Assembly: GCA_043775355.1 (NCBI GenBank)
Contig: JAYVSL010000149.1
Location: 1 to 23,078 of the forward strand
Direction: 5' to 3'
DNA: 23,078 nucleotides
Source: BOG-1363 sp043775355
GTDB lineage: Bacteria; Planctomycetota; UBA11346
This document shows, piece after piece, positions 6,167 through 14,763 of the stretch. The translations under genes and the position numbers were made by a program. Every line of letters starts with the position of its first letter. The first letter of the stretch is position 1. The notes beneath the pieces are model-generated. The model searched no databases. It saw only the letters and a program-made list of their open reading frames with translations, and was not told the origin of the DNA.

Positions 6167-9100
6167 ATGTCGCCCCGCCGCCTGCTCCCTCTTGTCGCTA
6201 CCCTGTTTGCTATCGCCCTTGGTCATGGGGTCGAGCCAATCGTCGCTACGCCGTTTGATGTCCGCCACGATGCCAATGAATTACTCGATGATTTAAAAGT
6301 TCATCGAGGCGAACCCGGAGCACTCTTAGAGCGAGTACAAAATCTTCTTGCGGCACATGGTGATAGCATGATTACCAACGGTGATTTATGTGCCCCGCTG
6401 GCGGAATTGTTTGCCATTAAACTTGCTGATCTCGGTCTGGCTGAGCCTTTTGCTAAAACGTATTCGGGAATTGCCGAACGACGGCTTCGCGAAGCCGTGG
6501 CAGCGCATGCAAACGAGTCCGAGCTGCGCGCTTTAGCCTTATCGTATCCCGGCACCAAAGCGGCCATCGATGCGTGGCGACGTTTAGCCGATCTCGCGTG
6601 GGATTCTGGACGTTTGGGGCTATTTCTTGATTACGCACATCGCGCCAACGAAACCACCGATAAATCATTGTCCGCGCGCATGGCAGCGGCGAAGACGTTA
6701 CTTACGCCAGAGCAAGCGATCGAACTGCCGGATTCGCTCGATGGCTTGGAAGAAATGTGGCGCATTGACATCACCGAGCCGACGGCAGTGGCAGTGCAAC
6801 CAGACAAAAACGCGCTCACTAGCAGAATACGTCGTGTACGTCGCGTTCAACAAACCGGCGTACCACGTTATTCGCTAACGACGTCCGCGGGTGAGTTGAC
6901 CGCCGCAAGCGACGGTCAAAAAATGTTTCTCTTCGATCATTTAATTGGCCGCTTAATTGGTGAGGTTCGCATTCTTGGAAATGACCCCATCGGTTCGATC
7001 GCTGCTCGACCAGTCGTAACGCGTAGCGGTTTTATCGGACTTGGCTGGGCTGATGACAAAGTCGTACTCATGTGCCTTGACCGCTTAGGCGAGGTAAAGT
7101 GGCGTTTATATTCACCATCTCTCGGACAAGGGTCGGTTATCTCAGCGCCTGTCGTATTGGACAATTTAGTGGTCTTCGCGGCGCTCAGAACCGGAAATCA
7201 GGAAGGTGCTGAGCTTCGCGCATTGGCCTTCCGTACTGACACTGGCCGGCCGGTATGGAACACACTTATTTCGCGCATTCCATTTCCGCGGCAGATGATG
7301 TTTTTGGGTAGCGATAGCGGTTTCACCGCACCTGCGTTAGCAATTCAAGGCGGTTCGCTGGTCGTCTTGTCAAACAGTGGGCTCATCGCTCGAATGGGTA
7401 TTGATGGCAATGTGAGTCGTTTATGGACCTACCCCAACATGGGAGAAGAACTCGATAATGGATTGGGGAACGGAACTCAGTCGACACGCCGTGGAACGAT
7501 GGTGAGTGATGGTACTTTTGTGGTCGCTAGTCCGAGCGATAGCCCTGGGACCATTTTGTTTTGGGGACCTCAGGATCGCGCACCACGACGATTTCAGGGT
7601 GATGGCGCAAACGGCGAGGTGCTCGATCTCGTCGGCGGAAACGCCTTGCTTGCGGGAACACGTAATCTTTCCCTCTTCGACACCGTCAGCGGCAAAATTC
7701 GTTGGGCAGTTCCATTCGCCGGGCACACGGGCGTTGAAGGCCGCTTAGGCGCCGGTCGGGTATTAGTAAGCACCAACGAGCAACTCGCCTTGGTCGACCG
7801 TAACCATGGACACATCGTCGGATCACGTGGCCTTAATTCGGGTCGCTCATTGGCAGTGACAGCAGATTTAGTGATGGAAGCCAGCAATGAACGCATCACC
7901 GGCTGGGGACGCGGTGCTTCGTTTCTTGAACGATTGACGAAAGCCGCAGCAGCAAACCCGGCAGATTTTCGCCCGTGGGGCACCTTGGCTTCATATCGCG
8001 AATCTCGCGACGAGCGCGACTTGGCCTTTTCCTGCCTTATCGAAGCTTTGTCACGTGGCGCGCCAACTGATTACGCCGAACGTGCGGCTCGTTTAGTACG
8101 CCATCAACTCGAACTGAATACCGGCGACGACAAAGCCTTCCCAGGACCATTGGCCAAGTTGCAATCGCTGACGATGTACGACGACCGCCTGAAAGGTGAA
8201 ACCGCGCTTTGGCGTGGACGACATGCGGAACTTAAAAACGATAAAACCGCAGCCATGACCGCCTTTCAAACGGCGCTGACCTTTCCCGATCATCGCATGC
8301 TGTTGAAAGATCGCATTGAAGCGCGAGTACATATTCTTGCGACTAACGGCGTGATGCGACTCAAAGAAAATCAACCAGCGACCACTGTCACGGCGGTACG
8401 CAAGCCCTTACCAGCAGCAACCACACCGTGGAATTCGTCAAGCACCCGCGGTGAAGCGACCTTGGTCGGCGGCGGTCTCGCGGTTGGTTTCAGTGAAGGC
8501 TTTCTTTCGGCGACGAAAGTATCTGATGGAACGTTGGCGTGGCGTCGCCAACCGCTGCGACAACTGCTTGGCGTGGTTGGTTCATCGATAGCGAATCCAG
8601 AAAATCCTGAAGGTATTCTTATTCAACAAGTGGTCCCAGGTTCCAGTGCTGACGCGGCAGCGATGAAAAGCGGCGACGTCCTGCTGAGTTTCCAAGGAAG
8701 TAAAACGACCAATTTTGAACGCGATCTCAAGACCGTGGTTGCGACCATGACTCCAGGCATGCCGTTCACCATGACCGTCAAACGGTCTGGAGCCGTCATT
8801 GAACTGAAAGGATGGTTGGGTGGCGAACTCGTCGAGCCATTAGCCATTAATGACCAAACACTTTTGCTCTGGTTGAGCAATCCGCTCAGCGCATCCCTGC
8901 CGCAAGCCCGTCAGTTCCAGCAACTGCAGCCTACCGCACCCGAAGGCATGTGGTTTGCGGCAGTCGATTTGGCGACTGGCACAGAACTTTTTCGTTACGC
9001 GATCCGTCCAACCAACTTAATCGGCGACGCTCCACGCCCGATTCTTACAGACAACGATTTAATTCTGACTCATGAAGGCAGCGAGGTCGTGTGCCTCAAG

Positions 9101-10348
9101 GCCCATGGCAACAAAGCGGGAGAAGATCCGGTGCCACTGTGGCGTCTTCCATTGAGTGAAGAATCCATGACACAAATGCGGGTTATATCTGGTGACACCA
9201 TTTGGTTGCCAGAAGAGGGTCGCAATCGGGTGAGTTTAGTTGATCTCAAGACGGGTGTGATCAAATTCATTCTGCCAGAGGATCAAGCTGCCGAACCCGT
9301 ACTTGTTGGGAATACGTGTTTCAGCTTAGGACACGAAGGTCGTATTACGTGCTGGGATCTTGGAATCGCTCGCCAGCGTTGGCGCACCGCCAAGGTTTAC
9401 GGCCGCTTGCATGGCGTGAGCGGTGACGGTGTTTACGTAACCGACGAAAATAATCAGTTGGTGATACTCGATACTTTCAGTGGTGACGTTCGTCGGCGTT
9501 ATGGCGAATGGAGCACCATCGAATCGGTTATCCGTGGCCCCGAAACGCTTTCACTCTTTGTTCGCCACGCAGATCGTTCGCAAGCGTTAGTGCGCATTGG
9601 TCTAGCAGGTGGCAACGTGCAGTGGGAACAGCCATTGCCGTTCGGAGTTGAAGTCCATCAGTTAATCGAATCGCCGGATGCTTTTGGCGCCGTATTATTC
9701 GAAGGCACTGACATGCGGACGTTGATTCTGGTTGGTAAAGATGGCGCTATTTGTTCGGCGCAAGCGCTCAACGGAGTCGAAAAGATTTTACCCATAAATG
9801 GTGGACTGTTGGCGCATGGCATTAATGGCATGCGTGTTTTACCGAATCAATTAGCGAAAGCGCCGGCTGCGGTATCTTGCCAATCACTGGATGGTGAAAG
9901 TGATTTGACGAAGCTGGCAAACCAAGCGTTACCACTGTTGAAATGGCAAACCGCCGGCAGTGCATCGTATGCTCTCGCGCGTCATCAGAGCAGCCTGTTG
10001 CTCTTCGCCAAAATCGGCGCTGACAGCAAAAACTTTACCATTCGCATTGGCGATGGTGATCCATCAGTCGATACTGCGGGTCAAATGGCGACTTTTACCG
10101 CCGCTAACCCACAATTTACGACGAGCGCAAATAAAGGTGGATGGACCGTTGACGGGACCAAGCGTATTTCAGCCGAAGGCCAGCCAGCCATATTTATCAT
10201 GCGTCTACAGCCATCGCCTGATCGCGTAGCTGGCTCACTGTTAGCTGTGCGTGCCGAATGCGACGGCGTTACCGATGTAGCGCCTCAAAGCGCAAATGTT
10301 CCGTGGTGGCTGCGACGTGCATGGCGATCAGTGACGGGCGGACCATGA
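6167..10348 (+). CDS. Secreted giant protein: two PQQ-like beta-propeller regions with an internal PDZ domain
   Basis: This 1393-residue protein starts with a signal peptide (MSPRRLLPLVATLFAIALG, cleavage probably near residue 27), so it is exported. Residues of about 30-190 are helical and repeat-like. About 209-582 form a first beta-propeller with PQQ-like blades (repeated strands such as VVLMCLDRLGEVKWRLYS and ALVDRNHGHIVGSRG). About 588-740 resemble TPR helices. About 800-890 form a PDZ domain (GILIQQVVPGSSADAAAMKS, then GDVLLSFQGSK). About 888-1245 form a second propeller (LVILDTFSGDVRRRYG), followed by an unassigned beta-rich C-terminus. No quinoprotein catalytic site is evident, so a scaffold or envelope-assembly role like that of BamB is more likely than dehydrogenase activity. 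An ATG at 6005 in frame would add repeat-encoded residues and bury the signal peptide, so it is rejected. The stop overlaps acpS by ATGA. Confidence 0.88.
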   Translation: MSPRRLLPLVATLFAIALGHGVEPIVATPFDVRHDANELLDDLKVHRGEPGALLERVQNLLAAHGDSMITNGDLCAPLAELFAIKLADLGLAEPFAKTYSGIAERRLREAVAAHANESELRALALSYPGTKAAIDAWRRLADLAWDSGRLGLFLDYAHRANETTDKSLSARMAAAKTLLTPEQAIELPDSLDGLEEMWRIDITEPTAVAVQPDKNALTSRIRRVRRVQQTGVPRYSLTTSAGELTAASDGQKMFLFDHLIGRLIGEVRILGNDPIGSIAARPVVTRSGFIGLGWADDKVVLMCLDRLGEVKWRLYSPSLGQGSVISAPVVLDNLVVFAALRTGNQEGAELRALAFRTDTGRPVWNTLISRIPFPRQMMFLGSDSGFTAPALAIQGGSLVVLSNSGLIARMGIDGNVSRLWTYPNMGEELDNGLGNGTQSTRRGTMVSDGTFVVASPSDSPGTILFWGPQDRAPRRFQGDGANGEVLDLVGGNALLAGTRNLSLFDTVSGKIRWAVPFAGHTGVEGRLGAGRVLVSTNEQLALVDRNHGHIVGSRGLNSGRSLAVTADLVMEASNERITGWGRGASFLERLTKAAAANPADFRPWGTLASYRESRDERDLAFSCLIEALSRGAPTDYAERAARLVRHQLELNTGDDKAFPGPLAKLQSLTMYDDRLKGETALWRGRHAELKNDKTAAMTAFQTALTFPDHRMLLKDRIEARVHILATNGVMRLKENQPATTVTAVRKPLPAATTPWNSSSTRGEATLVGGGLAVGFSEGFLSATKVSDGTLAWRRQPLRQLLGVVGSSIANPENPEGILIQQVVPGSSADAAAMKSGDVLLSFQGSKTTNFERDLKTVVATMTPGMPFTMTVKRSGAVIELKGWLGGELVEPLAINDQTLLLWLSNPLSASLPQARQFQQLQPTAPEGMWFAAVDLATGTELFRYAIRPTNLIGDAPRPILTDNDLILTHEGSEVVCLKAHGNKAGEDPVPLWRLPLSEESMTQMRVISGDTIWLPEEGRNRVSLVDLKTGVIKFILPEDQAAEPVLVGNTCFSLGHEGRITCWDLGIARQRWRTAKVYGRLHGVSGDGVYVTDENNQLVILDTFSGDVRRRYGEWSTIESVIRGPETLSLFVRHADRSQALVRIGLAGGNVQWEQPLPFGVEVHQLIESPDAFGAVLFEGTDMRTLILVGKDGAICSAQALNGVEKILPINGGLLAHGINGMRVLPNQLAKAPAAVSCQSLDGESDLTKLANQALPLLKWQTAGSASYALARHQSSLLLFAKIGADSKNFTIRIGDGDPSVDTAGQMATFTAANPQFTTSANKGGWTVDGTKRISAEGQPAIFIMRLQPSPDRVAGSLLAVRAECDGVTDVAPQSANVPWWLRRAWRSVTGGP

Positions 10349-10725
10349 TTGTCGGTCTGGGCACCGATCTCATTTCCTTACGCCGCATCGCGGATGTTTA
10401 CCAACGACAAGAGCACCGCTTTCTTGACCGTGTTTATACGCCCGAAGAGCAACTTTACGCTTTAGCAATGCGCGATCCTAGCGAGCGCTTAGCCGCACGT
10501 TGGGCAGCGAAGGAAGCCTGTATGAAAGCGCTTGGCACTGGTTGGGCAAAAGGCGTCACGTTCACTCAAATCGCCTTATTGCCAGGCGATGATCGCGGAG
10601 CACCCAGACTGATTTTAACCGGCGAAGCTCTTGCGGTAGCCGATCGCCTGCACGCAGTGCGTTGGCATTGTTCGGTTAGCCATAGTGATGGGTTCGCCAT
10701 CGCCACCGTCATTTTGGAAGCATAA
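10345..10725 (+). CDS. acpS: Holo-[acyl-carrier-protein] synthase
   Basis: This 126-residue enzyme is the normal size for AcpS. It transfers 4'-phosphopantetheine from CoA to the acyl carrier protein and is needed for fatty acid synthesis. Motifs are MIVGLGTDLISLRRI with the metal-binding Asp8, RFLDRVYTPEEQ, RLAARWAAKEACMKALGTG with the conserved Glu and Lys, and the C-terminal CSVSHSDGFAIATVI. A longer frame opens at 10258 inside the propeller gene, but the family N-terminus begins exactly at ATG 10345. That ATG overlaps the upstream stop as ATGA, which indicates coupled translation. The dapC-like gene starts five bases after the stop, so the three plus-strand genes form an operon. Confidence 0.95.
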   Translation: MIVGLGTDLISLRRIADVYQRQEHRFLDRVYTPEEQLYALAMRDPSERLAARWAAKEACMKALGTGWAKGVTFTQIALLPGDDRGAPRLILTGEALAVADRLHAVRWHCSVSHSDGFAIATVILEA

Positions 10726-10730
10726 TCACT

Positions 10731-11879
10731 ATGAATCCTGCTCTTCGCGCTCTGAAGCCTTACCCGATGGCGGAATTACAGGCCCGCAAAACCGCGTTGA
10801 TAAACGCTGGAAAAACGGTCTATGATTTTGGCACCGGTGATCCGATTGAGCCAACCCCAGCATTTATTCCCGAAGCCATGAAAGCAGCTATTCCGACCAT
10901 TAGTCAATATCCATCGGTTGCAGGAACACCTGCGCTTCGTCGTGCTGCGGCGGCTTATCTCCAGCGTCGGTTTGGCGTGGTCATGGATGCTGAAACGCAA
11001 TTGCTGCCTGCTGCCGGTAGCAAAGAAGCCATCTTCCATCTGCCCATGGCGTTCCTGGATCCAGCGTCCAGCAAAAATACCGTTATTTACGGCACGCCAG
11101 GCTATCCCGTCTATCAAGCAGGGACATTGTTCGCTGGCGGACGTGAGCACCCGGTGACGCTGCAACGTGCCTCTGGATATCGCCTTGATCTTGCGTCGCT
11201 TCCCCTCGATGTACTTACACGAACTGCCATCGCATGGATTAATTATCCACACAATCCCACCGGTGCCTGCGTTGACCGTGCGTATTTTCAAGCGCAGGCA
11301 GCAGTCGCCGCCGCACACGGTATTCTGTTAGCATCAGACGAGTGTTATCAAGACCTGTGGTTTGATGACGCGATGACTCCGCCCCCCTCACTTTTAGAAG
11401 TGGCTACCACCGGAGTTCTTGCTTTTCATTCATGTTCAAAACGCAGTGGCATGACCGGTTATCGCACCGGTTTTATCGCTGGTGATGCTGCATTGATTAA
11501 AGCCTATCGTGGATGGCGCGCAGCGATGGGCGTTGGCAGCCCGACCTTTGTCGAAGCAGCTGCTACGGCGGCGTGGTCAGATGACGCGCATGTCATTGAA
11601 CGCCGGCATCAGTTTGCCGCGAAGTATCGTCTGCTTGCGGATGGGCTCACCGCCAAGGGCATTACCGTTCTTCCGAGTGTTGCTGGTTTATATCTTTGGG
11701 CTCAGGTTCCGACTGGGCAAACGGCGGATGCATATGCCGCACGTTGCTTGGCCGCTGGAATCGTGGTCAGTCCCGGCGGTTTTTTTGGGGATGGCGGCGA
11801 AGGTTGGTTTCGTTTGGCTCTGGTGCCAAGTTTACATGACTGCGGTCAAGCCCTAGACCACTGGCCGACATCTGCGTGA
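10731..11879 (+). CDS. dapC: PLP-dependent class I/II aminotransferase, probably succinyldiaminopimelate transaminase
   Basis: This 382-residue fold-type I aminotransferase has PLP Lys237 in HSCSKRSGMTGYRTGF, NYPHNPTG (171-178), SDECY (202-206, Asp203 contacting the pyridine nitrogen) and a C-terminal WFRLALV whose Arg would bind the substrate carboxylate. The N-terminus MNPALRALKPYP and the SKRSGMTGYR context resemble DapC. DapC makes N-succinyl-LL-2,6-diaminopimelate for lysine and peptidoglycan synthesis. This would fit an envelope-oriented neighbourhood, including the LD-carboxypeptidase at the right edge. LL-diaminopimelate aminotransferase (DapL) or a general aromatic or aspartate aminotransferase cannot be excluded by eye, so the symbol is provisional. 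It ends 20 bases from the convergent cheW stop. Confidence 0.72.
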   Translation: MNPALRALKPYPMAELQARKTALINAGKTVYDFGTGDPIEPTPAFIPEAMKAAIPTISQYPSVAGTPALRRAAAAYLQRRFGVVMDAETQLLPAAGSKEAIFHLPMAFLDPASSKNTVIYGTPGYPVYQAGTLFAGGREHPVTLQRASGYRLDLASLPLDVLTRTAIAWINYPHNPTGACVDRAYFQAQAAVAAAHGILLASDECYQDLWFDDAMTPPPSLLEVATTGVLAFHSCSKRSGMTGYRTGFIAGDAALIKAYRGWRAAMGVGSPTFVEAAATAAWSDDAHVIERRHQFAAKYRLLADGLTAKGITVLPSVAGLYLWAQVPTGQTADAYAARCLAAGIVVSPGGFFGDGGEGWFRLALVPSLHDCGQALDHWPTSA

Positions 11880-11882
11880 CTT

Positions 11883-11908
11883 TGACTCAGCTAAATGACT
11901 CAGCTAAA
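11883..11908. repeat. Perfect 13-bp tandem duplication between convergent dapC and cheW
   Basis: TGACTCAGCTAAA occurs twice in direct succession. The second copy contains the last cheW codons and stop (TTTAGCTGA on the minus strand), so the first copy is a duplicate of the cheW 3' end. The two TGACTCA halves can also pair as a 7-bp stem with one central mismatch and a 6-base loop. It might serve as a weak bidirectional terminator, although no long T-tract follows. Confidence 0.9.
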
Positions 11909-12340
11909 TAATTTTGCGTCAAGGTTGATAACTTTGTTGATATCGAGGATCAAAAGAAGGTCATTTTCAAGCTTGTAGATTCCAGTAATCAATTCACGAG
12001 CAAGACCTTGAATGGTGTCTGGTGGCAATTCGAAAGCGTCATCGGATAAATCCATCATGTCGCCGATTTCATCGACCATCAGGCTGGTAGCGCCATCAGC
12101 AGTGTTCACGACCACGTGGATTGGAGATTTATCGGCACTGCGCGGTGGAAGTTCCAAGCGTAGCCGCAGATCAATCGCGGTGACAATTTGACCGCGCAGA
12201 TTGACCAGCCCTTCAATCATGGTCGGCGCCAACGGAATGCGCGTGAAGCTTAAACGGCGAATGATTTCCTGCACTTGCAGAATATCGATACCAAAGAAAA
12301 ACTCTCCAAGTCGGAACGTACAAAATTGTTTATGTGACAT
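11900..12340 (-). CDS. cheW: Chemotaxis coupling protein CheW
   Basis: This 146-residue protein is a single CheW domain. CheW links receptor signalling domains to the histidine kinase CheA in cytoplasmic arrays. Characteristic segments are FRLGEFFFGIDILQVQEIIR (9-28), MIEGLVNLRGQIVTAIDLR (41-59) and the closing LLLILDINKVINL. It lies 23 bases downstream of cheA with a strong ribosome site (GAGGAG, 5-base spacing), so it is the last gene of the four-gene sensory operon. There is no receptor gene nearby for it to couple. Its partners are therefore likely the CheA encoded next to it and either the two giant DUF4388 proteins or receptors encoded elsewhere. Confidence 0.93.
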   Translation of the reverse strand: MSHKQFCTFRLGEFFFGIDILQVQEIIRRLSFTRIPLAPTMIEGLVNLRGQIVTAIDLRLRLELPPRSADKSPIHVVVNTADGATSLMVDEIGDMMDLSDDAFELPPDTIQGLARELITGIYKLENDLLLILDINKVINLDAKLFS

Positions 12341-12345
12341 GAGTG

Positions 12346-12351
12346 CTCCTC
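12346..12351 (-). promoter_or_regulatory. Ribosome binding site of cheW
   Basis: GAGGAG on the minus strand lies five bases before ATG 12340. It is a strong match to the anti-Shine-Dalgarno sequence and confirms the start. Confidence 0.85.
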
Positions 12352-12363
12352 AAATTACGTAGG

Positions 12364-14655
12364 TTATGCAGGCTGCAACTGCTGATAGAAGTCGGGAATA
12401 ACCCCACCAACGACACGTTCCACATCTAATAGTTCGGTAATGCGTTCTTGAACCACCAGACAACCGATGATGCCAGCGCGGGAAGCAGCTCGCTCAATAA
12501 CCAGCGAATGCTCAACCGTATCAATGATGCGTCCAACCACGAGTCCAACACTGCGATCGCCCTGGGTATGGATGACCACCTGTAATGCGTCAGCAGCAAC
12601 TCCACAGTCTGGATTTCGTGGTTGATCACGTCGTTCAGGTAAAATGCTAAATATACGAATCAATGGCAAGATGATTCCGCGATACTGAACGACTTCGGCT
12701 CCACCAGTGTGCTCAATGCGCGATGCGTCAATTTCTTCCAGGCGCGATATTTTTGCGACAGGAATCGCCATCCGTCCATCATCTGGACTCTGAAAGACCA
12801 AAATAGCCTGAAGACTGGTTTTCTTCTGCTCGTTACCGAGCGCATCATGCGCTTGATTTTCGGCAACCCTAGCCACCGCGTGCGCTCGCTTGGCGATACC
12901 TAAAACATCTAAAATTAATGCAACGCGACCATCACCCATGATGGTCGCGCCAGCAAAAACCGACAGTGGTTTGAGGATTTTTGCCAGCGGTTTGACCACG
13001 ATTTCCTCGGCGTCATTAACGCTATCGACAGCCAGGCAAAAGCGCCGCTCCTCAGCGTGCAACACGACCAAGGTCATGGCTCCGCCAGCAGCACCACTGG
13101 TTAAACGCAATTCGCTATTAAGGAAGACCACCGGCAATAGCTGGCCGCGCAAACGATAGACCGGCGCTCCATAGACATTTTCAATTTCTTCCTGCATCTG
13201 TTTTGCGTCTAAGCGCAAAAGCTCGATCAGACTGACCTGAGGAATGGCAAAACGATCACCGCCACTGGTGACGATCAAAGCTGGGATGATTGCCAGGGTG
13301 AGCGGTATCTTAATGCGCAAAGTGGTGCCATGGCCAAAACGATTCTGAATATCAACCGCACCGCCAATACGTTCGATATTGGTCTTCACGACGTCCATGC
13401 CGACACCACGGCCGGAAATGTTGGTAACTTTTTCCGCCGTCGAAAACCCTGGCGCAAAGATCAAATTCACCATTTCTCGTTCACTCATTTTGGCTGACTG
13501 CTCTGGAGTGATGAGCCCTTTTTCAATGGCTTTATCGACTACGCGCTTGGTATTGATACCGCCGCCATCGTCAACGATTTCAATAACGACCTGTCCACTT
13601 TCATGAAAGGCGCGTAGCGACAACGTCCCCTCCACTGGTTTACCGGCAGCGATACGCTGCTCAGGCATTTCAATGCCATGGTCAATCGAATTTCTTACGA
13701 TGTGAGTTAATGGATCTTTAATGGCCTCAATCAGGGTTTTATCAAGTTCCGTTTCCTTGCCTGTCATCTCAATGCGTACCTGCTTGCCGACCAGCGCAGA
13801 GAGATCGCGCACAACGCGAGGGAATTTACTCCATACGTTGCCGATTGGCTGCATGCGGGTTTTCATCACCCCCTCTTGTAATTCCGAGGTCAAGGCGCTT
13901 AAACGTTGCGTTGTTCGGCTGTACGTCTGATCGGTATTGCCCTGCGATAATTGTAAAATTTGATTGCGCGCTAGGACCAATTCACCAACGAGATTCATTA
14001 ATCGATCAAGGAGCGTAACATCAACGCGGATACTGTTGTCAGTTAATGAAGAACCATGCGCTTCGGAGCCCTTAGCAAGCTCTTCCGTTTTTGGCGCTTT
14101 GGTTGGCAGTTTCGGCGTCGGAGAAGTTGGGGTGGCAATGACTACCTGAGGAGTCGTAGCGATTTTTTCTGGTGACTTAGTCCGCGATTTCGCGTTAGCC
14201 GCTTCAAACATCGCCGTCAAGGGCCCTGGCTGATGTCCACCGCCATGATCTGCGTTTGCTTCAGCAGGCTGATCCTCTTGTAAGGCGCTCAACGTCGCAA
14301 TGAGCGCGGAATAATCCGTTTGGCTCTCGGCTCCGGTGGATTCGATAACCCCAAGCATACTGCGCACAGCATCGACCATGGCGAGCAGGCCATTGGTCAT
14401 ATCGCCATTGAGCGTTAACTTGCCGTCGCGCAGTTTACTAAGCAGATTTTCGCCGACATGGGTCAGGGCTTGAAGACGTTCAAAGCCAAAAAAACCACTC
14501 GTTCCTTTAATTGTATGAATAGTACGAAAGATACTGCTGAGGTACTCTTTGTTGGTCGGATCTTTCTCCAGCGCCATAAATTCACGATCGAGGCGATCGA
14601 GGTTGTCATAGCTTTCAACCAAAAATTCTTTGATCAGTTCATCATTTTCGCCCAT
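12364..14655 (-). CDS. cheA: Chemotaxis histidine kinase CheA with tandem CheW-like (P5) domains
   Basis: This 763-residue cytoplasmic kinase has P1 (Hpt) at about 1-110 with phospho-acceptor His47 in FRTIHTIKGTSGFFGF. A low-complexity Pro/Thr/Lys linker follows (130-205) with no recognisable P2 domain. P3 dimerisation is at about 207-270 (LLDRLMNLVGELVLARNQI). P4 ATPase is at about 310-455 with the N-box HIVRNSIDHG (318-327), G1 DDGGG (362-366), FAPGFST (400-406) and G2 GRGVGMDVV. P5 is at about 465-595, and a second CheW-like domain is at about 615-750 (YRGIILPLIRIF). Standard CheA has one P5 and usually a P2 that docks CheY and CheB. The longer start at 14685 is rejected because GAGGAGG sits six bases before ATG 14655. 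It follows the second giant sensor gene after 108 bases and precedes cheW. Confidence 0.95.
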   Translation of the reverse strand: MGENDELIKEFLVESYDNLDRLDREFMALEKDPTNKEYLSSIFRTIHTIKGTSGFFGFERLQALTHVGENLLSKLRDGKLTLNGDMTNGLLAMVDAVRSMLGVIESTGAESQTDYSALIATLSALQEDQPAEANADHGGGHQPGPLTAMFEAANAKSRTKSPEKIATTPQVVIATPTSPTPKLPTKAPKTEELAKGSEAHGSSLTDNSIRVDVTLLDRLMNLVGELVLARNQILQLSQGNTDQTYSRTTQRLSALTSELQEGVMKTRMQPIGNVWSKFPRVVRDLSALVGKQVRIEMTGKETELDKTLIEAIKDPLTHIVRNSIDHGIEMPEQRIAAGKPVEGTLSLRAFHESGQVVIEIVDDGGGINTKRVVDKAIEKGLITPEQSAKMSEREMVNLIFAPGFSTAEKVTNISGRGVGMDVVKTNIERIGGAVDIQNRFGHGTTLRIKIPLTLAIIPALIVTSGGDRFAIPQVSLIELLRLDAKQMQEEIENVYGAPVYRLRGQLLPVVFLNSELRLTSGAAGGAMTLVVLHAEERRFCLAVDSVNDAEEIVVKPLAKILKPLSVFAGATIMGDGRVALILDVLGIAKRAHAVARVAENQAHDALGNEQKKTSLQAILVFQSPDDGRMAIPVAKISRLEEIDASRIEHTGGAEVVQYRGIILPLIRIFSILPERRDQPRNPDCGVAADALQVVIHTQGDRSVGLVVGRIIDTVEHSLVIERAASRAGIIGCLVVQERITELLDVERVVGGVIPDFYQQLQPA

Positions 14656-14661
14656 GACGGT

Positions 14662-14668
14662 CCTCCTC
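14662..14668 (-). promoter_or_regulatory. Ribosome binding site of cheA
   Basis: GAGGAGG on the minus strand lies six bases before ATG 14655. It is the strongest ribosome site seen in the window and selects this start over the upstream in-frame ATG at 14685. Confidence 0.88.
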
Positions 14669-14694
14669 AGGTCCTGCAGTAGCAAGATCCGAGG

Positions 14695-14725
14695 ATAAGA
14701 AACCTCCAGACTAGTGATTTGTCAA
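14695..14725 (-). promoter_or_regulatory. Possible internal promoter before cheA
   Basis: On the minus strand a perfect TTGACA (14720-14725) is followed after 19 bases by TCTTAT (14695-14700), a four-of-six match to the -10. The spacer is longer than ideal. It lies in the 108-base gap between the second sensor gene and cheA, next to the 8-bp palindrome GACCGGTC (14733-14740). It could let cheA and cheW be expressed apart from the two sensors. Confidence 0.28.
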
Positions 14726-14763
14726 GTTTTTCGACCGGTCACCAACGTATAAAGCCGTTTCGA

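Noticed and set aside
6167..10348. Calling the propeller protein a PQQ-dependent dehydrogenase
   Set aside because: The blades are PQQ-like, but no quinoprotein active-site signature is seen, and the PDZ and TPR parts do not belong to that enzyme family.
10776..11318. Minus-strand 180-codon frame
   Set aside because: It is antisense to the dapC-like gene, with composition typical of a reverse-frame shadow.
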